A stretch of 21,886 bases of DNA from a virus. The position numbers were made by a program, and so were the translations under genes. The DNA lies in the IMG/VR virus record IMGVR_UViG_3300034117_001890, positions 1 to 21,886 of that record. One strand, given 5' to 3'. This document shows positions 1-7,575 of this stretch, in pieces; position 1 is the stretch's first letter; every line of letters starts with the position of its first letter. The notes beneath the pieces were generated by a model that searched no databases, was not told the origin of the DNA, and worked only from the letters and a program-made list of their open reading frames with translations.

Positions 1-2548
1 CGTCTGTGCCAGATGAACCACTTGTGCCGTCTGTGCCGCTCGTACCGCTAGAGCCGTCTGTTCCGCTTGTTCCGCTTGAACCATCCGTGCCACTTGTGCC
101 AGACGAACCGTCTGTGCCGCTTGTGCCGCTTGAACCGTCTGTTCCACTTGTTCCACTAGAACCGTCTGTGCCACTTGTGCCAGACGAACCGTCTGTGCCA
201 CTTGTTCCACTTGAACCATCAGTTCCGCTTGTTCCACTTGAACCGTTTGTACCACTTGTGCCACTAGAACCATCGGTACCACTTGTGCCAGATGAGCCAT
301 CTGTGCCAGATGAACCACTTGTGCCATCTGTGCCGCTCGTACCGCTAGAGCCGTCTGTACCAGAAGAACCGCTTGTACCATCCGTGCCACTTGTGCCAGA
401 CGAACCGTCTGTACCACTTGTACCACTTGTACCACTTGTGCCATCTGTGCCAGATGATCCACTCGTACCATCAGTACCGCTCGTACCAGACGAACCGTCT
501 GTGCCAGATGATCCACTTGTGCCATCTGTTCCGCTCGTACCGCTAGAACCATCCGTACCACTTGTACCGCTAGAACCATCCGTACCACTTGTACCAGACG
601 AACCATCTGTTCCGCTTGTGCCGCTTGATCCGTCTGTGCCACTTGTACCGCTAGAACCATCCGTACCACTTGTTCCACTTGAACCATCAGTTCCGCTTGT
701 GCCGCTTGAACCGTCTGTACCGCTCGTACCAGATGAGCCGTCTGTGCCAGAAGATCCACTTGTGCCATCTGTTCCGCTTGTTCCACTTGAACCATCTGTT
801 CCGCTTGTTCCACTTGAACCGTCCGTACCACTCGTTCCACTTGAACCGTCCGTACCACTCGTTCCACTTGAACCGTCTGTGCCAGATGATCCACTTGTTC
901 CACTTGTGCCATCTGTTCCGCTTGTGCCACTTGAACCATCAGTTCCCGAAGAACCACTCGTACCATCAGTACCACTTGTGCCACTCGACCCGTCTGTGCC
1001 ACTTGTGCCAGACGAGCCGTCTGTGCCAGATGAACCACTTGTGCCATCTGTGCCGCTCGTACCGCTAGAGCCGTCTGTACCAGAAGAACCGCTTGTACCA
1101 TCCGTGCCACTTGTGCCAGACGAACCGTCTGTACCACTTGTACCACTTGTACCATCTGTGCCGCTTGTACCGCTAGAGCCGTCTGTTCCGCTTGTTCCAC
1201 TAGAACCGCTTGTACCATCCGTGCCACTGGTTCCACTAGAACCACTTGTACCGTCTGTGCCACTTGTGCCTGACGAACCACTCGTGCCGTCTGTGCCAGA
1301 AGTTCCACTGGTACCATCAGTGCCTGACGAACCACTCGTGCCGTCTGTGCCAGAAGTTCCACTGGTACCATCCGTGCCACTGGTTCCACTAGAACCGCTT
1401 GTACCGTCTGTGCCACTTGTGCCAGACGAACCACTCGTGCCGTCTGTGCCAGAAGTTCCACTTGTACCATCAGTGCCGCTTGTGCCTGACGAGCCACTTG
1501 TTCCATCAGTACCAGAAGTACCGTCTGTGCCACTTGTGCCAGACGAACCACTTGTGCCGTCTGTGCCAGAAGTTCCACTTGTACCATCAGTGCCTGACGA
1601 ACCACTCGTACCGTCTGTGCCAGAAGTTCCACTTGTGCCATCAGTGCCGCTTGTGCCTGACGAGCCACTTGAGCCACTTGAGCCATTTGAACCGCTTGTG
1701 CCAGACGAACCGTCTGTTCCGCTTGAACCACTTGTTCCTGTAGAGCCTGACGAGCCACTTGTGCCGGTAGATCCACTTGAACCACTTGTGCCATCAGTAC
1801 CACTTGTACCATTAGAACCAGAAGTGCCACTAGATCCATTTTGTCCACTTGTGCCACTAGAACCACTACTACCTGCTGTGCCAGAAGTACCAGCTGCGGT
1901 CATGATAGACCATGAACCTGTTGCTAGTGGTGGTGATTGTCCACCACTTGAAATATTATCTAAAGCTATCCAAGAACTTCCTTCGTAAAAAACAACATCA
2001 TTTTTTAGATATGTAGAAATACTTAACCACCCACCCTCCCAATCAAAACTTGCTCCATCAGTACCATCAGCTCCACTGCTTCCACTTGAACCACCTGTGC
2101 CGCTGCTGCCGCTGCTGCCGCTGCTTCCACTTGAACCGCTGCTGCCGCTGCTGCCGCTGCTTCCACTTGAACCGCTGCTGCCGCTAGTTCCGCTGCTGCC
2201 GTTGGCTCCACTGGTTCCGCTGCTTCCACTGCTTCCACTTGCGCCATCTGTGCCGCTGCTGCCGTTGACTCCACTGGTTCCACTGGTTCCACTATTGCCG
2301 TCTGTTCCACTTGATCCAGATTCTCCACTGGTGCCGCTGCTGCCATTGGTTCCACCACCGCCAATCACATATGATGCAGTCAAAGCATAACTTGCTGTAA
2401 TAGCAGCAGGCAATACTGAAGAACCCGTTAATACACCATTTTCATTTGTGTGTAATACCAAGTTGCTGCCGCTTATGTATATTTCTTCCCATGCAGCACC
2501 GTCTGATGATCTCTGAACATTGTAAATGGTTTTTGGGTCTAGACTCAT
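1..2548 (-). CDS. Giant collagen-like tail fibre protein, 3' end beyond window
   Basis: Open from an ATG at 2548 to the left window edge (849 codons, no stop), so the C-terminus is missing. The N-terminus (about 70 residues) contains a TASYALTASY stretch also found in the neighbouring fibre gene. It is followed by Gly-X-Y triplets (GSS, GTS, GTD, GAS), a non-collagen module read from about 2066 to 1890, then about 200 more Gly-X-Y triplets to the edge. The module has spaced aromatics (DWEGGW, Y, DVVFYEGSSW, GSW) and resembles the small carbohydrate-binding-like modules found between collagen repeats of phage fibres. Gly at every third residue predicts a trimeric collagen-like stalk, probably a long host-binding fibre. 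No clear Shine-Dalgarno precedes the start. The opposite strand is also open for 660 codons, but only as a shadow of the repeats. Confidence 0.85.
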   Translation of the reverse strand, partial: MSLDPKTIYNVQRSSDGAAWEEIYISGSNLVLHTNENGVLTGSSVLPAAITASYALTASYVIGGGGTNGSSGTSGESGSSGTDGNSGTSGTSGVNGSSGTDGASGSSGSSGTSGANGSSGTSGSSGSSGSSGSSGSSGSSGSSGSSGSSGTGGSSGSSGADGTDGASFDWEGGWLSISTYLKNDVVFYEGSSWIALDNISSGGQSPPLATGSWSIMTAAGTSGTAGSSGSSGTSGQNGSSGTSGSNGTSGTDGTSGSSGSTGTSGSSGSTGTSGSSGTDGSSGTSGSNGSSGSSGSSGTSGTDGTSGTSGTDGTSGSSGTDGTSGTSGTDGTSGSSGTSGTDGTSGTDGTSGSSGTSGTDGTSGTSGTDGTSGSSGTSGTDGTSGSSGTSGTDGTSGTSGTDGTSGSSGTDGTSGTSGTDGTSGSSGTSGTDGTSGSSGTSGTDGTSGSSGTSGTDGSSGTSGTDGTSGTSGTDGSSGTSGTDGTSGSSGTDGSSGTSGTDGTSGSSGTDGSSGTSGTDGSSGTSGTDGTSGSSGTDGSSGTSGTDGTSGTSGSSGTDGSSGTSGTDGSSGTSGTDGSSGTSGTDGSSGTSGTDGTSGSSGTDGSSGTSGTDGSSGTSGTDGSSGTSGTDGSSGTSGTDGSSGTSGTDGSSGTSGTDGSSGTSGTDGSSGTSGTDGTSGSSGTDGSSGTSGTDGTSGSSGTDGTSGTSGTSGTDGSSGTSGTDGTSGSSGTDGSSGTSGTDGTSGSSGTDGSSGTSGTDGSSGTSGTNGSSGTSGTDGSSGTSGTDGSSGTSGTDGSSGTSGTDGSSGTSGTDGSSGTSGTDGSSGTSGTDGSSGTSGTDGTSGSSGTD
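300..434. repeat. 135-bp direct repeat, copy 1
   Basis: Bases 300-434 read identically to 1020-1154, exactly 720 bp away (240 codons, 80 Gly-X-Y triplets), inside the collagen-like fibre gene. A third, shorter copy with one mismatch covers about 4-60. Identity at silent positions shows a recent duplication or gene conversion rather than protein-level constraint. Confidence 0.9.
1020..1154. repeat. 135-bp direct repeat, copy 2
   Basis: Second copy of the unit at 300-434. The repeats keep the reading frame, so unequal recombination between copies would shorten or lengthen the fibre stalk by 240 residues without breaking the gene. Confidence 0.9.
1267..1374. repeat. 54-bp tandem repeat in fibre gene
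   Basis: Two near-identical 54-bp units lie head to tail (1267-1320 and 1321-1374). Related units recur at about 1420-1480, 1540-1595 and 1597-1650. Each encodes 18 residues of Gly-X-Y repeat. Confidence 0.85.
2100..2171. repeat. 36-bp perfect tandem repeat (GSS-rich)
   Basis: Two identical 36-bp units (2100-2135 and 2136-2171), each made of 9-bp subunits of the type CCGCTGCTG, with a partial third unit after them. On the coding (minus) strand they encode (Gly-Ser-Ser)-type triplets near the start of the fibre stalk. Confidence 0.9.
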
Positions 2549-2566
2549 GATATTTTTATATAAATA

Positions 2567-3280
2567 CTAAAATCTTGTCATTTTATTACTATTATAATAA
2601 ACATTTAATATGGATCTTTTTGAAACAGATGGTTTTATATAAAAAAAATCTGCATCATATGTTTGATCACCTATCACCGCATCATTAATTGTTGCTGATG
2701 TTGCTGGCACTGGTAAAAATCTTGGTGGAGCAACAAATGGTAGAAAATTATTTAAATTTTCATTATCTGATGTAGAATTTCCAGCATAATCAAATATTGT
2801 AATTGGAGTTCTGACCCATTTATTAGAAATCTTGGCATAAAAATAATTTTCATCATAACTTCTGCTGTTGTTGTTTCCAGCTGTATCATTTGAAGATACT
2901 GGCACAGGAAATATCCAATTAAGATTTTTGATGCTGAAAGCAGCCGTAGGAGCAGCAGCAAATATATTTTGATAACTGAGAAACTTCCAACCTGTGTCTG
3001 GCAATAAGTCGTCAAACTCATCCAAAAGTCCATCAGTTGTTTTTACCCAAAGTTCTTGTTCTTTTTTGTATTTTATGACCTTTGATTTTGGCGGATGTGG
3101 AATGATAACTGTTTTATATGGAAGTTTTTCCCACTTTCCATTTACTACTCCATTATGATTAACATAAAATTCATTGCCTCTGCGATAAAACATTGCGTTC
3201 TTTTTAGCAACGACTATATTTTCCGGATTGGTATCCGTGTATATAAATTTTTTATCTATCTCATCTGATCTTTTTGACAT
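2567..3280 (-). CDS. Unknown 237-residue protein between two fibre genes
   Basis: I do not recognise the family. The protein is soluble-looking, rich in aromatic residues and Asn, with no signal peptide or membrane segment. Two stretches resemble each other loosely: acidic residues plus FxY and a basic residue before a hydrophobic strand (DENYFYAKISNKW, and DADFFYIKPS near the C-terminus). This may mean a duplicated beta-rich fold. It lies between two collagen-like fibre genes on the same strand, ending 18 bp before the giant fibre starts. A fibre-, baseplate- or adhesin-associated role is inferred from position only. The start is an ATG without a good Shine-Dalgarno. A T4-late-like TATAAATA lies about 56 bp upstream. 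Confidence 0.75.
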   Translation of the reverse strand: MSKRSDEIDKKFIYTDTNPENIVVAKKNAMFYRRGNEFYVNHNGVVNGKWEKLPYKTVIIPHPPKSKVIKYKKEQELWVKTTDGLLDEFDDLLPDTGWKFLSYQNIFAAAPTAAFSIKNLNWIFPVPVSSNDTAGNNNSRSYDENYFYAKISNKWVRTPITIFDYAGNSTSDNENLNNFLPFVAPPRFLPVPATSATINDAVIGDQTYDADFFYIKPSVSKRSILNVYYNSNKMTRF

Positions 3281-3335
3281 AAATGTAATTAGTACTCACC
3301 ATAAATATCTCCAAGAATATCATATGCTCTAAAAT

Positions 3336-3343
3336 TATTTATA
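3336..3343 (-). promoter_or_regulatory. Candidate T4-type late promoter box TATAAATA
   Basis: On the minus strand these bases read TATAAATA, the consensus of T4 late promoters (sigma gp55). The box is in a non-coding gap, about 56 bp upstream of the 237-residue gene at 3280, in the right orientation. In DNA this AT-rich the octamer is expected a few times per strand by chance, so only position favours it. No phage sigma factor is visible in the window. Confidence 0.35.
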
Positions 3344-3376
3344 ATAATACAAAGAAATTATACAGACAATGTTGCG

Positions 3377-3405
3377 TCAGTTATTTAACTGAGAATGTTC
3401 TCAGT
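3377..3405. other. Two overlapping palindromes after the fibre gene
   Basis: 3377-3392 is a perfect 7-bp inverted repeat around TT (TCAGTTA/TAACTGA). 3388-3405 is a perfect 8-bp inverted repeat around TG (ACTGAGAA/TTCTCAGT). They share five bases, so both hairpins cannot form fully at once. They sit 17-45 bp downstream of the minus-strand fibre gene ending at 3422. There is no T-tract on the minus strand, so this is not a standard Rho-independent terminator. Confidence 0.6.
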
Positions 3406-3421
3406 ATTTGAATATGTTTGA

Positions 3422-5782
3422 TTATACCAATCTTTCAATACATATCATATTGTTGTTGTAACTACTACCAACTATCAATGTTATTCTCCAAGCAATGTTA
3501 CTGGCCGTGGACATAAGCAACCAAGTATCAGTATATCCTCCTAGCCCAAAACTATATCCCGCATTAATATATGTGGGTGTGGTTGTAATTGTTAATGGCG
3601 CATTGTCTGTTATTGATGTACCGCCTGGACCTCCCGTACTATATACACTACTGCCATAAACTGAATATGTTCCTGAAACAGTTGATACTTGCAAACTTCT
3701 ATTTCCCGATGTTGATAATCTTACTTTCAAATTTCCTAATGTAACATCTGTACCGGCATCAACAATACCACTTGCTCTATTATTAATTAAAAAACCTACC
3801 CCCGACGGTGCTGTTGATAGATCAATATATGCACCTCTTGAGCTACCGCCGCTTTCAAAAAATCTAATTCTATCAATGTATTGATCAATGACAACATTAC
3901 TTCCAGATAAGGTACTATTTGGAGATTTAGCAAGTTGTATTTCTCCACCTTCATTACCACTTGCGTTTGATGATATTAAGTTTTGTCCGGTTACATTACC
4001 GCTGGCTGAAACAGCGCCTGTTAGGGTCATTGTGTCCAATGCATTTAGAGCAAAGATTGATCCTATTTCTTGTATGTCAATCCACGGATAACTTCCGGTA
4101 GTAGAAAAATCGGCATTACCGCCTATACCTGCTAAATTGGTCGCACCTGCTAATAATCTAAACGATGTCACGGTTGTTGCGGCTGTGGTAATAATTGCTT
4201 CAGCTGTGCCTCCAAATGCTCCGTATCCAGCAGCATCGCTCGGACTGTATGATTCGGCAGACGAACCTATATATGTTAATGTAGTTTCATTATACCAACA
4301 GAACTGTGGTCTTACGTTCGCACCGCTAGTAGTGAAACCGGGAATCATTCCTTTTAATCTATAAGTTTTACCAGCGGACAATGTAACTTGACCACTTCCT
4401 GTATTGACTGATATTGCCGATCCACCTGCATTTTCTATCACATTGCAAACAACAACAGATCCATTTGATAACCCAGTTTGTTGTGCAGACCTTGTGTATT
4501 TTGCATAGTTCGTGCTAACCGTACCAGTAGCAGTTGCTTGAATAGCTATGGTGGGATTTATTTGTTGAATAATTGCTTTTGTTCCAATACCTGCTCTGAC
4601 AGTTACTGTTCCCGCCGCCTCTACAATACGAACTTTTACAGTTTGGTTTGTAGTTGGGGTATAAATTAAAGTAGTAGATGTTGCATTAAATTCATTTGTA
4701 TTTCTATTGATATTCTCACCTATACCAGCACCTATACCAGTTGTGACTAATCTAGTATTTGTTGTTGCATCTACCCAATCGTATATTTCATAACCATTTG
4801 CTGTATCACTAAAATTGCTGAAACTTAATTCTGCAAATAAACTGTATGTTTTACCTGCGGTTAATGTGAATACACCCGTTGATGTGTTAAGAGATATACC
4901 ACTACTTACAGGTGCATAATTAAATATAATATCACTACCTGAACCTGCACCGGTTTGGTCGGAAGTTATTCTACCTGCGTTAATATAATCAGGATTTACT
5001 GTACCATAAGTTGTTGGTTGCCCAGCAACCGTTATGCTGTTTGCACTGACATTACCTATATTAGTAATGTTCCCAGTCACTGATAAACTACCTGTAATTA
5101 TTGTATCACCGTATACATCAAGTTTTGCGTTTGGATTTGCTTTTCCAATGCCAACATTTGTTGCATTGTCAAATATTGAACCGGTAGTTAATGTTGTTGC
5201 ACCGGTAAATCTTGCAACATAATTAGATGTTCCGCCAGAAATGGTGCCAGCTCCGCTGGTTCCACTGCTGCCGCTTGTGCCACTGCTGCCGCTGGCTCCG
5301 GTGTTTCCACTGCTGCCGCTTGTGCCACTGCTGCCGCTGGCTCCGGTGTTTCCACTGCTGCCGCTTGTGCCACTGCTGCCGCTGGCTCCGGTGTTTCCAC
5401 TGCTGCCGCTGGTTCCACTGCTGCCGTCTGTTCCACTGGCACCACTACTTCCGTTGGCTCCGCTGGTTCCACTGCTGCCGTCTGTTCCACTGGCACCACT
5501 ACTTCCGTTGGCTCCGCTTGTGCCACTGCTGCCGTCTGTTCCACTGGCACCACTACTTCCGTTGGCTCCGCTGGTTCCACTGCTGCCGTCTGTTCCACTG
5601 GCACCACTACTTCCGTTGGCACCACTTGTTCCACTTGTTCCACTATAACTCAAAGCATAACTTGCTGTGATAGCATAACTTGATGAAGCATATGCAAAGC
5701 CGCTCACGGTCAAATCTCCGTTAATTTCGGCATTTCCATTTACAATCAAGCCATTTGAAGCTATAAATGCGTTTTGAATCAT
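3422..5782 (-). CDS. Collagen-like, C1q-like tail fibre protein
   Basis: 786 residues. Approximate order: residues 1-46, an N-terminal region with ITASYALSYS, probably the attachment end; 47-180, Gly-X-Y collagen stalk of perfect 18- and 15-residue repeats; 180-260, a linker with VGIGKANPNAKLDV, a motif common in phage fibres and adhesins; 260-410 and 415-575, two tandem jelly-roll-like segments, each with a VFTLTAGKTY or QVTLSAGKTY strand, resembling C1q/TNF domains; 590-786, a C-terminal region with EGGEIQLA and SRGAYIDLS, also typical of environmental phage fibre tips. Collagen followed by C1q-like heads predicts a trimeric receptor-binding fibre. The start overlaps the stop of gene 15 by 4 bp (ATGA), implying translational coupling to the tail-completion gene. 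Receptor unknown. Confidence 0.85.
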   Translation of the reverse strand: MIQNAFIASNGLIVNGNAEINGDLTVSGFAYASSSYAITASYALSYSGTSGTSGANGSSGASGTDGSSGTSGANGSSGASGTDGSSGTSGANGSSGASGTDGSSGTSGANGSSGASGTDGSSGTSGSSGNTGASGSSGTSGSSGNTGASGSSGTSGSSGNTGASGSSGTSGSSGTSGAGTISGGTSNYVARFTGATTLTTGSIFDNATNVGIGKANPNAKLDVYGDTIITGSLSVTGNITNIGNVSANSITVAGQPTTYGTVNPDYINAGRITSDQTGAGSGSDIIFNYAPVSSGISLNTSTGVFTLTAGKTYSLFAELSFSNFSDTANGYEIYDWVDATTNTRLVTTGIGAGIGENINRNTNEFNATSTTLIYTPTTNQTVKVRIVEAAGTVTVRAGIGTKAIIQQINPTIAIQATATGTVSTNYAKYTRSAQQTGLSNGSVVVCNVIENAGGSAISVNTGSGQVTLSAGKTYRLKGMIPGFTTSGANVRPQFCWYNETTLTYIGSSAESYSPSDAAGYGAFGGTAEAIITTAATTVTSFRLLAGATNLAGIGGNADFSTTGSYPWIDIQEIGSIFALNALDTMTLTGAVSASGNVTGQNLISSNASGNEGGEIQLAKSPNSTLSGSNVVIDQYIDRIRFFESGGSSRGAYIDLSTAPSGVGFLINNRASGIVDAGTDVTLGNLKVRLSTSGNRSLQVSTVSGTYSVYGSSVYSTGGPGGTSITDNAPLTITTTPTYINAGYSFGLGGYTDTWLLMSTASNIAWRITLIVGSSYNNNMICIERLV
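5261..5395. repeat. Three perfect 45-bp tandem repeats
   Basis: Units 5261-5305, 5306-5350 and 5351-5395 are identical. On the coding minus strand each encodes the 15-residue collagen-like unit NTGASGSSGTSGSSG. Identity at silent positions points to recent expansion. Confidence 0.92.
5414..5629. repeat. Four 54-bp tandem repeats
   Basis: Units 5414-5467, 5468-5521, 5522-5575 and 5576-5629 differ at only a few bases. Each encodes the 18-residue unit GANGSSGASGTDGSSGTS (minus strand). The array is in frame, so copy-number change would alter stalk length only. Confidence 0.92.
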
Positions 5783-7095
5783 ACAACCATCTTTATATAT
5801 TTAAGTGTCCATGTTCCAGATAAAGGAGTAGCCAACAAGTGTATGCTACCACCCACATTATTTACAGACAATGATACTGGCACATATCCAATTTGACTTA
5901 CTTCTGTTACATAAAAACTGGAAGACACATTGTTCCAACTTGACATAACTTCATTAACTTTGATGTCAGATCCATTAGAAATAGAAACCAACCATCTTGC
6001 TGCATTTCCATCGCCAATCAATTGAGAATCTATATCAGCAGAACCAGAAATTGTTACAGAGTTTGCGGTGAATGATCCAGTAGCTCCACCATCCCCTCCA
6101 CCAACAATATTCAACACTTCCAATGTACTGTTTTGATTTACGATATTATAATTTATATTTTGAGAAATTGGTGGTTGATTTGAATCAGCCAAGTTTCCAT
6201 CATTAACAGACACAGATGTACGTTCTCCAGATTGTCCAATTGTACCAACAATTTTTTCATGAACATCAAATACAACTTTTCTTGGTGTAAATGCTTTTTG
6301 AACAACTGATTTATAATTTTCAAATTTATCTGGTAATAGATAAGCATTTACCATCATGCTAAATGTGCTGCGTACAATACGATCTTGACCAGCATCATTT
6401 GTTGTTTCAAAATTATAATCGCTGATACTTGTTCTAAATTTGAATCTATTTTTATCACCCCAATAATCTTCTGTAGCAAAATTTATTGCTTCTACAACAG
6501 CATTGCCTTGTTCAATCAGTTCTGTCCATATAATAAATTCATAGTTAATAATAACATGATCTGGCATTGCTACACTATAAATTTCTTTCACAGGCATAAA
6601 TCCAGACATGGCAGAAAATCTATCATATTTATTCTTTTCAGAAAAATGTTTTACTGCTGGATATTGTAAGTAACGATTGAGTGTAATTAAATTATCATTG
6701 CGTTGCATGGTGCTTCTGCGAAAAGCAATAACTGGTGTTTGTATTTTACCATTATGATCTCTGATCACACCATCTTGTTGAATAGATTTCCATTTTTCTG
6801 GTGAAGCATAATTTATTGGCACTTTTATTTGACGACCAGCATCTATTATTGTAGGAGATATAACAGTATCAAGATGTGTTAAAATAGCAGTATCAATATC
6901 AATGAGTGTAACTGAAAAATTCTTTTGAGTATCTGTGTCTCTGCGTAAATCATATGCTCTATTTGGCTTGTGATTTGGACCATAAGCAGCCTCTACTACT
7001 GGCTTTTTAGATTCAGCCATTTCATGTCCATGATTTATTGGATTATGTGGTGGTTTATTTGCCACTGGTTTAGTTGTTGGTCCACGCCATGCCAT
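5779..7095 (-). CDS. 15: gp15-like tail sheath stabiliser/completion protein with extra C-terminal domain
   Basis: In T4, gp15 caps the tail tube and sheath and binds the head neck. Residues about 45-285 follow gp15: RQIKVPINYASPEKW (T4 has FIRVPITYASKEHF), a central IAFRR...RYLQYP region, PVKEIYSVAMPDHVIINYEF (T4 PSPIKMIYELSIFTRYE), AVVEAINFATEDYW, and a final strand RSTFSMMVNAYLLPD (T4 IEWSLTFEVNGWMYPP). At 438 residues it is much longer than T4 gp15 (about 270). Residues about 323-438 form an added beta-rich, Gly/Ser-rich segment (VTISGSADIDSQLIGDG, then a Trp-containing sandwich-like region) of the style seen in fibre proteins. The start ATG is 4 bp after gene 14; an internal Met at residue 26 is possible. 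The gene overlaps the next fibre gene by 4 bp. Confidence 0.85.
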   Translation of the reverse strand: MAWRGPTTKPVANKPPHNPINHGHEMAESKKPVVEAAYGPNHKPNRAYDLRRDTDTQKNFSVTLIDIDTAILTHLDTVISPTIIDAGRQIKVPINYASPEKWKSIQQDGVIRDHNGKIQTPVIAFRRSTMQRNDNLITLNRYLQYPAVKHFSEKNKYDRFSAMSGFMPVKEIYSVAMPDHVIINYEFIIWTELIEQGNAVVEAINFATEDYWGDKNRFKFRTSISDYNFETTNDAGQDRIVRSTFSMMVNAYLLPDKFENYKSVVQKAFTPRKVVFDVHEKIVGTIGQSGERTSVSVNDGNLADSNQPPISQNINYNIVNQNSTLEVLNIVGGGDGGATGSFTANSVTISGSADIDSQLIGDGNAARWLVSISNGSDIKVNEVMSSWNNVSSSFYVTEVSQIGYVPVSLSVNNVGGSIHLLATPLSGTWTLKYIKMVV

Positions 7096-7099
7096 AAAA

Positions 7100-7567
7100 T
7101 TATTGATTTCTTTCCATTATATTGAGTGATGTATATTTGGTATAATGACTATTACAAACTATACTATGACTCTTGTCGCTTTGACCTCCAAGTAGCTGTT
7201 CTTGTATTACATTATCAATTTCATAATATCTATCATTCCAAGATACTACATCGCCAATTTCTGGATAAAATTCTAATTGCTTTAACATTTTTTCACGCAT
7301 CTTGAAAATATGATCTTGATTTCTATTTGGTCCGAAATCGTCAAATTCTGCCGTCATTTCAGCTCTTTCAATAAGTGCAGATATTTGAACTGCTGGAAAA
7401 TACCATTTACCAGTTTCTGATGAAGTTTCACCATATATATTTGTTTTGGTTTCATTTGGACAAATTTTAAATATTTGAATAAGATTTTCAATAATATTTC
7501 CCATCAATTCACCATTAAGAGAATTGATTAAGTTTAAGTCGCGTGTGCTAAAATATCTTCCTTTCAT
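7100..7567 (-). CDS. 14: gp14-like neck protein
   Basis: 155 residues, shorter than T4 gp14 (about 256). The C-terminal part has YPEIGDVVSWNDRYYEIDNV, matching the [20 protein letters not shown] pattern of gp14 (proline, GD, two hydrophobics, then an aromatic plus EI and V). The N-terminal part has the arrangement IENLIQIFKICPNETKTNIY, a beta-rich connector-like lead. Position supports the call: it lies directly upstream of the gp15 homologue (4-bp gap) and in the same transcription direction as gp13. In T4, gp13 and gp14 close the filled head and present the tail-docking site. Similarity is limited to motifs, so another head-closure family is possible. No Shine-Dalgarno is visible at the ATG. 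Confidence 0.65.
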   Translation of the reverse strand: MKGRYFSTRDLNLINSLNGELMGNIIENLIQIFKICPNETKTNIYGETSSETGKWYFPAVQISALIERAEMTAEFDDFGPNRNQDHIFKMREKMLKQLEFYPEIGDVVSWNDRYYEIDNVIQEQLLGGQSDKSHSIVCNSHYTKYTSLNIMERNQ

Positions 7568-7575
7568 ATAAATTT

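Noticed and set aside
6-1988. 660-codon open frame on the plus strand rich in Val-Pro-Leu/Ser repeats
   Set aside because: It is the exact antisense of the collagen-like gene. Gly codons (GGN) read backwards give Pro-containing repeats without stops. The minus strand gives a sensible fibre protein with a non-repetitive N-terminus and module.
2559-2566. Plus-strand TATAAATA as a late promoter
   Set aside because: No plus-strand gene follows; similar octamers at about 18735 and in coding DNA show it occurs by chance in this AT-rich sequence.
5241-5648. Plus-strand and alternate minus-strand open frames of low complexity opposite the second fibre gene
   Set aside because: Shadows of the tandem repeats in the real minus-strand fibre gene, which has unique domains on both sides.
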